This document shows, one piece after another, positions 47,504 through 57,675 of a stretch of DNA of 64,000 nt (position 1 is the stretch's first letter; every line of letters begins with the position of its first letter). The DNA comes from Glaciimonas sp. (GTDB lineage Bacteria; Pseudomonadota; Gammaproteobacteria; Burkholderiales; Burkholderiaceae_D). Below the pieces are notes generated by a model, which saw nothing but the letters and a program-made list of their open reading frames with translations, was not told the origin of the DNA and made no database searches. Location: assembly GCA_012927585.1 (NCBI GenBank), contig JABBOY010000025.1, positions 62,001-126,000 of the forward strand, written 5' to 3'. Position numbers and translations under genes: made by a program.

Positions 47504-48237
47504 TTGAACCGCACGTGCGCCACCACGCAGACAGCGAGCGTACTTTCTCCCGGCTCGAAACTGGCTTCGGCAACTTGTTTGTCCATTCTGGCTGATTTTT
47601 CCATCATCGACGCTGCCATATACGGCCGCCCAGGATTATCACTGCCATCAAAATCGATATTTTCCATGACGGCGTCTGCCGCATTGCGTCCCATCGCCTC
47701 GGCAATCACACGCACTCGCGTCATCAGATTTTGGTAAGCGTCGGTAATGCGCGCGGCATCAAGACGCTTGCTCAAAGCTTCGGACAGGCCGAATGTGACA
47801 CCATTGAGAGCCAGAATATTTTGTGCTGCTGCCACAGTGATTGGCAATTTTTGCAAGTTCTCGGTTTTCATTTCCAAATATTGCCCAACCCGCCATCCCG
47901 TCAACAGGCGCTTGGCGTCACCACGGCCATTTTGCGGCTGTTCTTCTGCGTAGATCGGATAAGTGGTGTAATTGCGCGAAGACAATGTCGCTTGCGGGTC
48001 TTCTTTCTTTAGAATATCCACGCCCAGCTTCATTTTCCGGTTAACTCTGGACGCAGCTACCGCCTTGTCCTTATCCTGCTCTTCAATAAAAAATACGGCA
48101 CGCACCTCATTATTTGCAGCCCGAACTTCCCCGGCCGCAGAAATGCTCACTAGAGTGCCGGTAGTTGCAACTTGCGCAGCCATGGCCCCACTCGTAATTA
48201 CAAATAATAGCGATGCAGCTATACAGATTTTTTTCAT
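47500..48237 (-). CDS. SIMPL-domain (DUF541) periplasmic protein
   Basis: A 245-residue exported protein: signal MKKICIAASLLFVITSGAMA, then a SIMPL domain with ISAAGEVRAANNEVRAVFFI at its start and PGESTLAVCVVAHVRF at its end. The E. coli relative YggE has been linked to oxidative-stress tolerance, but the biochemical role is unknown. The ATG at 48237 is preferred over one 12 bases upstream, because GGGAAAAGCC lies before it and the signal then starts normally. Confidence 0.83.
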   Translation of the reverse strand: MKKICIAASLLFVITSGAMAAQVATTGTLVSISAAGEVRAANNEVRAVFFIEEQDKDKAVAASRVNRKMKLGVDILKKEDPQATLSSRNYTTYPIYAEEQPQNGRGDAKRLLTGWRVGQYLEMKTENLQKLPITVAAAQNILALNGVTFGLSEALSKRLDAARITDAYQNLMTRVRVIAEAMGRNAADAVMENIDFDGSDNPGRPYMAASMMEKSARMDKQVAEASFEPGESTLAVCVVAHVRFK

Positions 48238-48252
48238 GGCTTTTCCCAAAAA

Positions 48253-48280
48253 AAAGGGTGTGCGTCACCGCACACCCTTT
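48253..48280 (-). terminator. Rho-independent terminator after ilvC
   Basis: aaagggtgtgcg and cgcacaccc plus ttt form a perfect 12-bp stem with a 4-base loop, followed by T on the minus strand. It lies 40 bp after ilvC and ends just before the SIMPL gene start. Confidence 0.9.
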
Positions 48281-48320
48281 TTATAAACGACAGTACGAAT
48301 CCGACTACTTTTTTCGTAAC

Positions 48321-49367
<1,047 letters not shown>

Positions 49368-49372
49368 TTACA

Positions 49373-49864
49373 TTAAACTTTGAGGATGCGTTCGCCGCGG
49401 CCGATGCCGGAACCACCGGTGCGGACCGTCTCAAGAATAGCGGTACGCTCGATTGAATTGATAAACGCATCAAGCTTGCCCTTATTGCCAGTAAGTTCGA
49501 TGGTATAAGTTTTCTCGGTGACATCAATGACACGACCACGGAAAATATCCGCAGTGCGTTTCATCTCTTCCCTTTCTTTGCCGACCGCTCGTACTTTGAT
49601 CAGCATTAATTCACGCTCGATGTGCGCACCTTCGGTCAAGTCAACCACCTTGACCACCTCGATCAGGCGATTCAAGTGCTTGGTAATTTGCTCGATGACG
49701 TCATCCGACCCGCTTGTGACGATGGTCATGCGCGACAGAGTCGCATCTTCCGTTGGCGCGACCGTTAAAGTCTCGATATTGTAACCACGCGCGGAAAACA
49801 GGCCCACTACACGGGATAAGGCTCCCGCCTCATTTTCCAGCAATACAGAAATGATATGTCGCAT
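49373..49864 (-). CDS. ilvN: Acetolactate synthase small (regulatory) subunit
   Basis: A 163-residue regulatory subunit. The N-terminal ACT domain (HIISVLLENEAGALSRVVGLFSARGYNIETL) binds valine and the C-terminal domain follows from about residue 85. It is of the longer IlvH type rather than the short E. coli IlvN type. It starts one base after the large subunit's stop, consistent with fixed-ratio production. Confidence 0.95.
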   Translation of the reverse strand: MRHIISVLLENEAGALSRVVGLFSARGYNIETLTVAPTEDATLSRMTIVTSGSDDVIEQITKHLNRLIEVVKVVDLTEGAHIERELMLIKVRAVGKEREEMKRTADIFRGRVIDVTEKTYTIELTGNKGKLDAFINSIERTAILETVRTGGSGIGRGERILKV

Positions 49865-49865
49865 A

Positions 49866-51584
49866 TTACAGATCCTCCGAACCCAACAGCATTTCAGTCA
49901 GACCCTTGCCGGCCTTGACCATCGGCCAGACGTTCTCGGTTTGATCCGTAATGAAATTCATGAATACCAACTTGTCCTTCATGGCAAACGCATCGCGCAT
50001 TGCACCATCGACATCGCCCGGCTTTTCGATCTTCATGCCGACATGGCCGTAAGATTCGGCCAGCTTGGTGAAATCCGGCAGCGAATCCATATAAGACTCC
50101 GCATAGCGCGAGCCGTAATCGATTTGCTGCCATTGACGCACCATGCCGAGAAAACGGTTGTTAAGCATTATGATTTTCGGCGTCAAGTGGTACTGCTTGC
50201 AAGTCGCCAGTTCCTGGATGCACATCTGGATCGAACCCTCACCCGTTACGCAAGCAACCGTTGCATCAGGATTGGCCATCTGCACGCCCATTGCGTATGG
50301 CAGACCGACGCCCATCGTGCCCAGCCCGCCGGAATTAATCCAGCGCCGCGGCTTCTCGAACGGGTAATACTGCGCTGCCCACATTTGGTGCTGCCCTACG
50401 TCGGAAGTGATGAAGGCGTCGCCTTTGGTGACTTCCCATAGTTTTTGCACCACCGACTGCGGCTTGATGACCTCGGTTGAGGTCGGGTACTTGAGGCACT
50501 CGCGACTGCGCCATGCATTTATCTGTTTCCACCAGTCTGTCAGTGCGTTTGCATTCGGCTTGAGTTCGGATGCATCCAGTTGCGCCAGCAATTCCTGCAG
50601 TACGTCCTTGACGTTACCCACAATCGGAATATCCACCTTGACGCGCTTGGAAATCGACGATGGATCGATATCGATATGAATAATTTTGCGCGGGGACGAG
50701 CAAAAATGTTTGGGATTTCCGATCACGCGATCATCAAAACGGGCGCCAATGGCAATCAATACGTCGCAATGCTGCATCGACATATTCGCTTCATAAGTGC
50801 CATGCATGCCGGGCATACCCACGTATTTATCACTGGAAGCCCTGCATGCGCCCAATCCCATGAGCGTATTGGTGCATGGAAAACCCAGCTTATCGACCAG
50901 CTTATTCAGCTCGGGAGCAGCATTGGCCAAAATCACGCCGCCGCCAGCATAGATCATCGGCCGCTCAGCCTGCTGCAACAATTGCACTGCCTTGCGAATC
51001 TGGCCTGAATGGCCTTTATCGACCGGCTTGTAAGAACGCATTTCCAGTTCACGCGGATATTCGTAGACGCATTTGTGCATCGAGATATCTTTAGGGATGT
51101 CGACCAAAACCGGGCCAGGACGACCAGTAGTAGCGATAAAAAACGCCTTGCGCATTGTAGTTGCCAGATCCTTGACGTCCTTGACCAGGAAATTATGCTT
51201 CACGCAAGGGCGGGTGATGCCCACCGTATCGCATTCCTGAAAAGCATCCTGCCCGATAGCGTGCGACGGCACCTGCCCGGATATCACTACCATCGGAATC
51301 GAATCCATATAGGCAGTTGCCAATCCGGTCACAGCATTGGTCACGCCTGGACCGGAAGTGACCAAGGCCACACCGACTTTTTTGGAGCTACGCGAATAAG
51401 CATCTGCGGCATGCACCGCAGCCTGTTCGTGACGCACCAGAATATGCTGAAACTTATCCTGCTTGAAAATGGCGTCGTATATGTAAAGTACCGAGCCACC
51501 GGGATAGCCGAAAACGTGTTCTACACCTTCTTCAGCCAGACATCGCACGACAATTTCCGCGCCTGTAATTTCTTCTGCACTCAT
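49866..51584 (-). CDS. ilvB: Acetolactate synthase large (catalytic) subunit
   Basis: A 572-residue TPP enzyme that forms acetolactate or acetohydroxybutyrate. The TPP-activating Glu is in VRHEQAAVHAADAYSR, and the FAD and central domains follow. The TPP/Mg motif reads TGEGSIQMCIQELAT to MLNN, with GEG in place of the more usual GDG; this is conservative and not a sign of inactivity. The symbol ilvI would be equally suitable. GGAAT(G) precedes the ATG weakly. A gene-poor leader of about 500 bp lies upstream. Confidence 0.95.
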   Translation of the reverse strand: MSAEEITGAEIVVRCLAEEGVEHVFGYPGGSVLYIYDAIFKQDKFQHILVRHEQAAVHAADAYSRSSKKVGVALVTSGPGVTNAVTGLATAYMDSIPMVVISGQVPSHAIGQDAFQECDTVGITRPCVKHNFLVKDVKDLATTMRKAFFIATTGRPGPVLVDIPKDISMHKCVYEYPRELEMRSYKPVDKGHSGQIRKAVQLLQQAERPMIYAGGGVILANAAPELNKLVDKLGFPCTNTLMGLGACRASSDKYVGMPGMHGTYEANMSMQHCDVLIAIGARFDDRVIGNPKHFCSSPRKIIHIDIDPSSISKRVKVDIPIVGNVKDVLQELLAQLDASELKPNANALTDWWKQINAWRSRECLKYPTSTEVIKPQSVVQKLWEVTKGDAFITSDVGQHQMWAAQYYPFEKPRRWINSGGLGTMGVGLPYAMGVQMANPDATVACVTGEGSIQMCIQELATCKQYHLTPKIIMLNNRFLGMVRQWQQIDYGSRYAESYMDSLPDFTKLAESYGHVGMKIEKPGDVDGAMRDAFAMKDKLVFMNFITDQTENVWPMVKAGKGLTEMLLGSEDL

Positions 51585-52119
51585 GCTACATTCCTTTCAA
51601 GATCCATTGGAGATTGATCGGATGTTCTTTCCTGGCGAAATCATGCTGTGTAATGCGACAATCCGAGGCTTCCCTTTCTTGTGCGGTCACGTCGCTTCGT
51701 AGCATATCCGTAGACATGGTTCAAAGTGAGCGCTAACGTCACTCGTTCAGCCAGAGTTATGTTGCGACACTACGATTTCTCACGCTTGTGGCGTGGGTTA
51801 GAACAAACAGCTTCTTCAGTAAAAGCACGTCTAATCGATGCGCCGCATCATGCGCGGCACACGAAAAGACCATTAACTCCGGGATTGCGAAGCGAATAGT
51901 ACGTTAATGCGTAGCACCATTTTGGTCAAGCTAATCCTGTGCAAATTAGGAATTCCTTACAAAAAGCAGGCAGGGTTTCCCCATATTTGCTACGATTGCC
52001 GCGTAATTTAAAAACCGCGCCAAAGCCCCCAGCCTGTTCGATGCAGCATCTTCAATTGCAGCTTTACTGTGACGCAGGTTGGATTGACCCCATTTAACGT
52101 ACGATTATCATCTCTGCAC
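51585..52119. other. Gene-poor divergent region between ilvB and the sigma factor gene
   Basis: No established gene is seen in these 535 bp. A short minus-strand frame at 51586-51717 (43 codons, MSTDMLRSDVTAQ...) ends two bases before the ilvB ATG. It lacks a ribosome site and is not rich in Leu, Ile or Val, so it is not a typical attenuator peptide. A small hairpin cacgc/gcgtg lies at about 51781-51795. Promoters for both flanking units should be here. Confidence 0.4.
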
Positions 52120-52689
52120 GTGGCAACTAACAAAGAACTCTCGGATTTTCTGGAAAACGGCGAGCGTCGCGCCTACAAGCACGCACTCTATGCGGTACGT
52201 AAAAACGAAGCTGCATTAGATATTGTGCAAGACGCGATGATCAAGCTTGCTGAAAAATACGGCGATAAACCAGCCGCTGAGTTACCGATGCTATTTCAGC
52301 GCATTTTACAAAATACCATTCTGGATTTTTTCCGTCGGGAAAAAGTGCGTAACACTTGGGTTACGCTTTTTTCGTCAATGCGCGGCAATACTGAAGAAAG
52401 CGAAGACTTCGATCTGCTCGAACACCATGAAGCACAGGGAAATTCGCAGACAACCGAATCCAGTGCGGACCAGGTAGAGCGCATGCAGGTGCTGACTTTG
52501 ATTGACGCAGAAGTGCAAAAACTACCCGCCCGTCAACGGGAAGCGTTCCTGATGCGTTATTGGGAGGACATGGATGTAACGGAAACAGCCGACGCAATGG
52601 GTTGCTCTGAAGGAAGTGTAAAAACGCATTGCTCAAGGGCAACGCACGCACTGGCAATCGCGCTGCGCGCCAAAGGAATACGATTATGA
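52120..52689 (+). CDS. ECF RNA polymerase sigma factor
   Basis: A 189-residue sigma-70 group 4 protein. Region 2 runs ALYAVRKNEAALDIVQDAMIKL to ILQNTILDFFRREKVR; region 4 is LPARQREAFLMRYWEDMD with the helix-turn-helix VTETADAMGCSEGSVKTH. The start is set at the GTG at 52120, since the protein then begins as MATNKELSDFLE, as usual for this betaproteobacterial group. It overlaps the next gene by 4 bp, and that gene probably encodes its control partner. Confidence 0.88.
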   Translation: MATNKELSDFLENGERRAYKHALYAVRKNEAALDIVQDAMIKLAEKYGDKPAAELPMLFQRILQNTILDFFRREKVRNTWVTLFSSMRGNTEESEDFDLLEHHEAQGNSQTTESSADQVERMQVLTLIDAEVQKLPARQREAFLMRYWEDMDVTETADAMGCSEGSVKTHCSRATHALAIALRAKGIRL

Positions 52690-53111
52690 ATACCACAAAA
52701 GAAGCCAAGGAACTGGAATTCGCCTATAAAATTCGGCATGCGCTGGATCAAAACATGGCGAACTTGCCGGACGACACTGCATTCAGATTGGCCGCGGCAC
52801 GCAGCATTGCATTATCGCGCAAGAAAAAAGATGCGCCCCTGCTTGTGGCCGTCACACAAGCAGGGCTTGCCGGATATGGCACACGCGGCACAGCGGACTT
52901 GCATGCACCATTCGCATGGTTGCGGCGTATCGGTCTGGCCATGCCGGTGATTGTGTTAATCGGCGGATTAGTCGGCATTTATCAATTTGAACAACAACAG
53001 CGTATCGCTGACACCGCAGATATCGATACCGCGATATTGACAGATGAACTGCCGCCGGCCGCCTACCTTGATCACGGCTTCAACGCCTATCTCTCCGACC
53101 GCGGGGAGTAA
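52686..53111 (+). CDS. DUF3619-like membrane protein, possible anti-sigma partner
   Basis: A 141-residue protein. The N-terminal cytoplasmic part is helical (AYKIRHALDQNMANLPDDTAFRLAAARSIAL), one membrane helix follows at about 80-100 (GLAMPVIVLIGGLVGIY), then an acidic periplasmic tail. The layout, a small single-pass protein coupled to an ECF sigma gene by a 4-bp overlap, is that of an anti-sigma factor. This is inference, as no known anti-sigma motif is seen. Confidence 0.78.
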   Translation: MNTTKEAKELEFAYKIRHALDQNMANLPDDTAFRLAAARSIALSRKKKDAPLLVAVTQAGLAGYGTRGTADLHAPFAWLRRIGLAMPVIVLIGGLVGIYQFEQQQRIADTADIDTAILTDELPPAAYLDHGFNAYLSDRGE

Positions 53112-53113
53112 AT

Positions 53114-53743
53114 ATGGGACATACAAAAATTACTTTTATCTCTGCCAGTCGCGCGGGTGCATTGATTGCTCTAACGATTGCAATCTCACTCTCGGCTCCC
53201 AACCTGGAAGCGACGGCACAAAACACGACCACCGCAAAAAACCGTGCGGCCCCGGCATCCCATAGCGACACCGAACCGCACTGGTCAAAATTATCCGCAG
53301 CGCAACAGCAGGCGCTTGCTCCATTGGAGGCCGATTGGGCCGGCATGCGCGCCAATCACAAAATGAAATGGCTGGCAATCGGCAATAAATTTCCTTCGAT
53401 GCAGCCGGAAGAGCGCAGCCGAGTACAAAATCGGATGCGCGATTGGATCAAACTATCTCCGCAGCAACGCCGCATCGCGCGCGAAAACTACTGGCGCGCA
53501 AAAAAAATCAATCCAATTCAAAAAAATGCACATTGGCAAAATTATCAACAACTTTCCTCTGAACAGAAAAAAAATCTTGCCACTGCCGCCGCCAATAGAA
53601 AAAGAGTAACAAACTTATCCAGGGCACACAAAAACAATGAAACTTTGCTTGTAAAGCCTAAGAAAATACCAACGCTCCCCGATCAAACACACAACAAAAA
53701 TTCCAGTACACTGACGCCCTCGGCGCCACTCAATACAAAGTAA
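53114..53743 (+). CDS. DUF3106 exported protein
   Basis: A 209-residue protein with a signal (ALIALTIAISLSAPNLEATA) and a helical, basic domain with two repeated patterns: HWSKLSAAQQQALAPLEADW (about 56-75), echoed by HWQNYQQLSSEQKKNLATAA. This alternation is typical of DUF3106, found after ECF sigma genes in Burkholderiales; the role is unknown. It begins 2 bp after the previous stop. Confidence 0.8.
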   Translation: MGHTKITFISASRAGALIALTIAISLSAPNLEATAQNTTTAKNRAAPASHSDTEPHWSKLSAAQQQALAPLEADWAGMRANHKMKWLAIGNKFPSMQPEERSRVQNRMRDWIKLSPQQRRIARENYWRAKKINPIQKNAHWQNYQQLSSEQKKNLATAAANRKRVTNLSRAHKNNETLLVKPKKIPTLPDQTHNKNSSTLTPSAPLNTK

Positions 53744-53749
53744 AACTCC

Positions 53750-54253
53750 TTGTTAAACCCACCTGCTCTAATTAAACGTCGCTTGGTATGCATGCTGTAC
53801 GAAGCCATGCTGGTTTTTGGTGTTATTTTCGTTGCGGGACTGCTACTCGATACCATCACGCAAAGCCGCCATGCTCTAACTTTGCGACATACACGACAAT
53901 TCTGGCTATTCATTGTTTTGGGTGCATATTTTGTATATAGCTGGATGCACGGCGGCCAGACACTGGCGATGAAGACTTGGCATATCAAGCTTGAAGCGCC
54001 GGGCCAGACCCGAGTCCCATTCTCCAAAGCGACGCTACGCTACCTTCTGGCATGGATGTGGTTTCTGCCGGCCATGGCAATCAATTTTGCATTGGGCCTG
54101 AAAGGGTGGGAAGCCGTTGGCGTTATAGCGGCCGGCATGTGCCTGTGGGCGCTGACAGCAAAACTGGATAAGGACGGCCAGTTTCTACATGACAAACTTG
54201 CCGGCACCAGATTGGTCAGTCTGGCGCCCAACAAAACAATCCGCACAAAATAG
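53750..54253 (+). CDS. RDD-family membrane protein
   Basis: A 167-residue protein with about four helices. The RDD hallmark is near the N-terminus (IKRRLVCMLYEAMLVFGVIF, with Glu instead of the Asp pair) and HGGQTLAMKTWHIKLEA follows helix 2. The function is unknown; it may act in transport or membrane assembly. The start is a TTG at 53750 without a clear ribosome site, 6 bp after the previous stop; it is the last gene of the sigma operon. Confidence 0.78.
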   Translation: MLNPPALIKRRLVCMLYEAMLVFGVIFVAGLLLDTITQSRHALTLRHTRQFWLFIVLGAYFVYSWMHGGQTLAMKTWHIKLEAPGQTRVPFSKATLRYLLAWMWFLPAMAINFALGLKGWEAVGVIAAGMCLWALTAKLDKDGQFLHDKLAGTRLVSLAPNKTIRTK

Positions 54254-54323
54254 ATGCCAGGGTATGTATTATTTACATTCCATTACTATTATGCCAAGTG
54301 CATGTGGTTAATTCATAACTTTT

Positions 54324-54345
54324 ATCCTATCTAAGTGGATAGGAT
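54324..54345. terminator. Possible two-way terminator between the sigma operon and nrtD
   Basis: atcctat and ataggat form a 7-bp stem around an 8-base loop between two convergent genes, with T on one side (tttt before) and ttct on the other. It is short, so only moderately convincing. Confidence 0.4.
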
Positions 54346-54390
54346 TCTCAATATCCGGCTGACTCAGAACAGAACTTATTTTTGCTCAGT

Positions 54391-55206
54391 TTAAGCGACC
54401 TCTTTCTCCGCCGGATGGGCTTGGCGGTGATACAAAAACTCCAGCACCGAAGTTCGGTATTCGCTGTACAAGGCACTCTGCGCTAGCGCAACACGCTCGC
54501 GTGGCCGCGCCAGTTGCACGGTCAAAATTTCACCGATGGTCGCTGCCGGGCCGTTGGTCATCATCACGATTCGGTCCGACAGCAATACTGCCTCATCCAC
54601 ATCGTGCGTGACCATCACCACCGTCGATTGGGCTTTCGCGACGATTTTCAGCAGCTCGTCTTGCAGATGGGCGCGGGTCAAGGCATCCAGTGCGCCGAAC
54701 GGTTCATCCAGCAACAACACTTTCGGCTCCATCGACAACGCGCGAGCGATGCCGACGCGTTGCTTCATGCCGCCGGAGATTTCACTGGGACGCTTGGTTT
54801 CGGCGTGCATGAGGCCGACCATTTCCAGCGCAGCCTTGGTGCGCTGCTTGAGTTTAGCTTTCGATTCGGCAGCGCCGAACACGCGTTCGACTGCCAGATG
54901 GACGTTTTCAAAGCACGTCAGCCACGGCAACAGCGAGTGGTTTTGGAATACTACGCCGCGCTCTGGCGAAGGGCCGGCGATTTCCCGGTTAGCACAAATA
55001 AGCACGCCGTCGGTCGCCGTCGTCAAACCCGCGATCAAATTTAGCAAAGTCGATTTGCCGCAACCGGAATGGCCGATCAGGGTGACAAATTCGCCTTTCC
55101 GAATGCTCAGGTTGATGTCTCGCAATGCGTGAAAATTGCCTTTCCTGGTGTGGAATACCATTTCAGCCTGTTGCACGTCGATGAATTTGTAATCTGGGTT
55201 TTCCAT
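54391..55206 (-). CDS. nrtD: Nitrate-type ABC importer ATPase
   Basis: A 271-residue ATPase. Walker A is GHSGCGKST, the signature ISGGMKQR, Walker B VLLLDEP and the switch His is in VTHDVDEA. The pattern FVTLIGHSGCGKSTLLNLIAG fits the NrtD/SsuB/TauB class of importers. With the nrtA- and nrtB-like genes upstream it completes a nitrate, nitrite or cyanate-type importer. No nitrate reductase gene follows in the window. Confidence 0.9.
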   Translation of the reverse strand: MENPDYKFIDVQQAEMVFHTRKGNFHALRDINLSIRKGEFVTLIGHSGCGKSTLLNLIAGLTTATDGVLICANREIAGPSPERGVVFQNHSLLPWLTCFENVHLAVERVFGAAESKAKLKQRTKAALEMVGLMHAETKRPSEISGGMKQRVGIARALSMEPKVLLLDEPFGALDALTRAHLQDELLKIVAKAQSTVVMVTHDVDEAVLLSDRIVMMTNGPAATIGEILTVQLARPRERVALAQSALYSEYRTSVLEFLYHRQAHPAEKEVA

Positions 55207-55234
55207 GATTTTTCCTTATTTTTCGGTATAGCGC

Positions 55235-56140
55235 TCAGTTACCGCTATCTTCAAAAGTGAATGCCTTCGCGACCGCGACCAGTGCCTGTTCCAGAATCAA
55301 ACCGACCACGCCGATGACGACGATGGCAATGATGATGTGTGCGACATTCAGGTTATTCCATTCATCCCAGATCCAGAAGCCAATGCCGACGCCGCCGGTC
55401 AGCATTTCCGCTGCGACGATGACCAGCCAGGCTGTGCCGATGGCAAGACGCACGCCGGTCAACATGTGCGGCAACACAGCAGGAAACAATATTTTGGTCA
55501 GGATTTTCCATTCCGACAAATTCAGCACCCGCGCCACGTTCATGTAATCCTGCGGCACGCGCTGCACGCCGATAGCAGTGTTGATGATCATCGGCCAGAT
55601 CGAGCAGATCAAAATCGACCAGATCGCCGCCGGATCAGCCGCCTTGAATACCAACAAGCCGATTGGCAGCCAGGCCAAAGGCGACACCGGTTTCAGCAAG
55701 CTGATGATGGGCCCGAACATGCGCGACAGGAAAGTGAAACGGCCAATCATGAAGCCCAGCGGAATGCCGATTGCTGCGGCAAGACCGAAGCCTACCGCCA
55801 CTCGCTTGAGCGACGCATACACGTTCCAGCCGATGCCCTGATCATTCGGGCTGTTGATGTAGAACGGGTCCGAGAACAGGACGATGGCCTCGTTAAAAGT
55901 CATCAGCGGCGAAGGGATGGCGCTATTCTTGATCGCGATAATCTGCCAAATCAGCACCAGCAAAGCGACCCCGATCATGGGCGGCACGACCGCCATTGAG
56001 AAAGGCCGTAACGACAGTTTCCTGCTGACCGGCTTCTCCGCAACTCTGGCACTGTTTCGTGCAACCATTGCTTGCTCCGGGGGTGAATTTAGCGCCGTGG
56101 CAGCCGGCGAGTTTGTGGTGGAATCCAGTACTGCAATCAT
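55235..56140 (-). CDS. nrtB: Nitrate-type ABC importer permease
   Basis: A 301-residue inner-membrane protein with about six helices. The coupling loop for the ATPase lies around NVARVLNLSEWKILTKILFPAVLPHMLTGVR (EAA-loop type). AAGGAG lies 5 bases before the ATG at 56140, which is therefore preferred over a GTG at 56146. It sits 9 bp after nrtA and 28 bp before nrtD. Confidence 0.9.
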   Translation of the reverse strand: MIAVLDSTTNSPAATALNSPPEQAMVARNSARVAEKPVSRKLSLRPFSMAVVPPMIGVALLVLIWQIIAIKNSAIPSPLMTFNEAIVLFSDPFYINSPNDQGIGWNVYASLKRVAVGFGLAAAIGIPLGFMIGRFTFLSRMFGPIISLLKPVSPLAWLPIGLLVFKAADPAAIWSILICSIWPMIINTAIGVQRVPQDYMNVARVLNLSEWKILTKILFPAVLPHMLTGVRLAIGTAWLVIVAAEMLTGGVGIGFWIWDEWNNLNVAHIIIAIVVIGVVGLILEQALVAVAKAFTFEDSGN

Positions 56141-56149
56141 GATCACTCC

Positions 56150-57427
56150 TTAGGCCTTGATCTTGAAAGAAGCGGCATAGGCTTTCGGATTTTTGCCATC
56201 CCATACGGTGCCGTCCATCAGCTTGCTGGTGCGCATTGCCTCTTTCGGTACGGCGACCTTCGCCATTGCGGCAGCATCTTTGTAAATATCAATCCGGTTG
56301 ACAGCTTTTGCCACGCTGAGATAATCCGGTTCGCCCTTCAGCAAGCCCCAGCGCTTGTGCTGCGTCATGAACCACATACCGTCGGACAGGTAAGGAAAAG
56401 TCGCCACACCGTCATTGAAAAATTTCATGTGGTTCGGGTCGTCCCAAGTCTTCCCAAGACCATTCTGGTAGCGCCCGAGAATGCGCTGGTTGATCGCATC
56501 GACTGAAGTATTTACATACGATTTAGCGGCAATGGTTTCTGCCATCTTGTTTTTGTTTCCCAAAGAAGCATCGATCCAGCGGCCGGCTTCCAGCACTGCG
56601 GCGACCAGGGCACGGGCGGTATTCGGATATTTTTTGACGAAATCGCCGCTGCTGCCCAGTACTTTTTCCGGATGATCTTTCCAGATATCTTGTGTGGTGG
56701 TGGCAGTGATGCCGACACCGTCCATGATGGCCCGATGGTTCCAAGGCTCACCAACGCAGAAACCGTCCATATTGCCGACCCGCATATTGGCGACCATTTG
56801 CGGTGGCGGCACCACAATCACGCGTGCATCCTTGAATGGATCAATACCGCTGGCGGCCAGCCAGTAATACAGCCACATCGCATGGGTGCCGGTCGGGAAA
56901 GTCTGGGCAAAAGTGTATTCGCGCTTTTCGGTACGTATCAATTTGGCGAGGCTGGCGCCATCGACCGCGCCCTTGTCGGCGATTTTTTTCGACAGCGTAA
57001 TCGCCTGCCCATTGTTGTTGAGCGACATCAGCACCGCCATGTCTTTTTTCGGACTGCCGATGCCCATTTGCACTCCATACATCAAGCCGTACAACACATG
57101 TGCAGCGTCCAGTTCGCCATTGACCAACTTGTCGCGCACGCCAGCCCATGATGCTTCCTTGCTGAGTACGATCTTGATGCCGTACTTCTTGTCGAAGCCG
57201 AGTACCGATGCCATCACGACCGAGGCGCAATCGGTCAGTGGAATGAATCCGACTTTGACCTCTTCCTTTTCCGGCTTGTCGGAACCGGCGGCCCAGACTC
57301 CGCCTGTGGATAATCCAAGCATGCTTGCTCCTGCGGCGAGACTTGCGGTTTTAATCAGGCTACGGCGTTTGTTATTGACAAAGGCTTGTCCGGTTGTGCT
57401 GAGAAGATGATTTTTATCGCTGAACAT
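56150..57427 (-). CDS. nrtA: Nitrate-type ABC importer substrate-binding protein
   Basis: A 425-residue binding protein of the NrtA/CmpA/NasS class. The N-terminus has a Tat-like signal (KRRSLIKTASLAAGASM, with the twin Arg) cut near VWAAG. The binding domain starts VKVGFIPLTDCASVVMAS, where the family's ligand-contact residues lie. The start at 57427 is set by GGGAG 8 bases upstream. The leader before it holds an ANTAR-type antitermination signal. Nitrate is the most likely ligand, given the NasT gene. Confidence 0.9.
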   Translation of the reverse strand: MFSDKNHLLSTTGQAFVNNKRRSLIKTASLAAGASMLGLSTGGVWAAGSDKPEKEEVKVGFIPLTDCASVVMASVLGFDKKYGIKIVLSKEASWAGVRDKLVNGELDAAHVLYGLMYGVQMGIGSPKKDMAVLMSLNNNGQAITLSKKIADKGAVDGASLAKLIRTEKREYTFAQTFPTGTHAMWLYYWLAASGIDPFKDARVIVVPPPQMVANMRVGNMDGFCVGEPWNHRAIMDGVGITATTTQDIWKDHPEKVLGSSGDFVKKYPNTARALVAAVLEAGRWIDASLGNKNKMAETIAAKSYVNTSVDAINQRILGRYQNGLGKTWDDPNHMKFFNDGVATFPYLSDGMWFMTQHKRWGLLKGEPDYLSVAKAVNRIDIYKDAAAMAKVAVPKEAMRTSKLMDGTVWDGKNPKAYAASFKIKA

Positions 57428-57455
57428 GGCGGTACTCCCACTATTGGAACAAATA

Positions 57456-57560
57456 AAAAGGTGCCTGCCCGTCATGAAAACCATCATGCGGAGAGACACC
57501 TTTGTCGTGGCAGGACCGACCGCCGTTGGCCGGTTCTGCACAGTCGCCATCGTTAGCGCT
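57456..57560 (-). promoter_or_regulatory. NasT/ANTAR antitermination leader of the nrt operon
   Basis: On the minus strand, in transcript order: hairpin P1 (cgct, loop AACGAT, ggcg) at 57545-57558; hairpin P2 (gaaccggcc, loop AACGGC, ggtcggtcc) at 57513-57536; then a terminator stem (aaggtg... caggcacctt followed by ttttattt) at about 57456-57503. Both six-base loops have A at position 1 and G at position 4, the known ANTAR binding rule. ANTAR binding would free transcription from the terminator. Confidence 0.7.
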
Positions 57561-57675
57561 TATCTTTCATTGAGCAATTGCCGTGCCAGCTTCCCTGCAA
57601 TGGAATCCGTCCATCCCGAAGCAACTCAGGCGTTTTATCGCACCAGTTTTGTGCGACGCACCAACACAAGCCATC

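Noticed and set aside
51586-51717. A leader peptide gene for ilvB attenuation
   Set aside because: The 43-codon frame is not rich in branched-chain codons, has no ribosome site, and no terminator/antiterminator pair was found.
54266-54325. A possible eighth copy of the 60-bp repeat
   Set aside because: It starts gtatt and has atgcc and catgtggtta at nearly the right places, but is shifted by one base in the centre and lacks the ATACTCC end.
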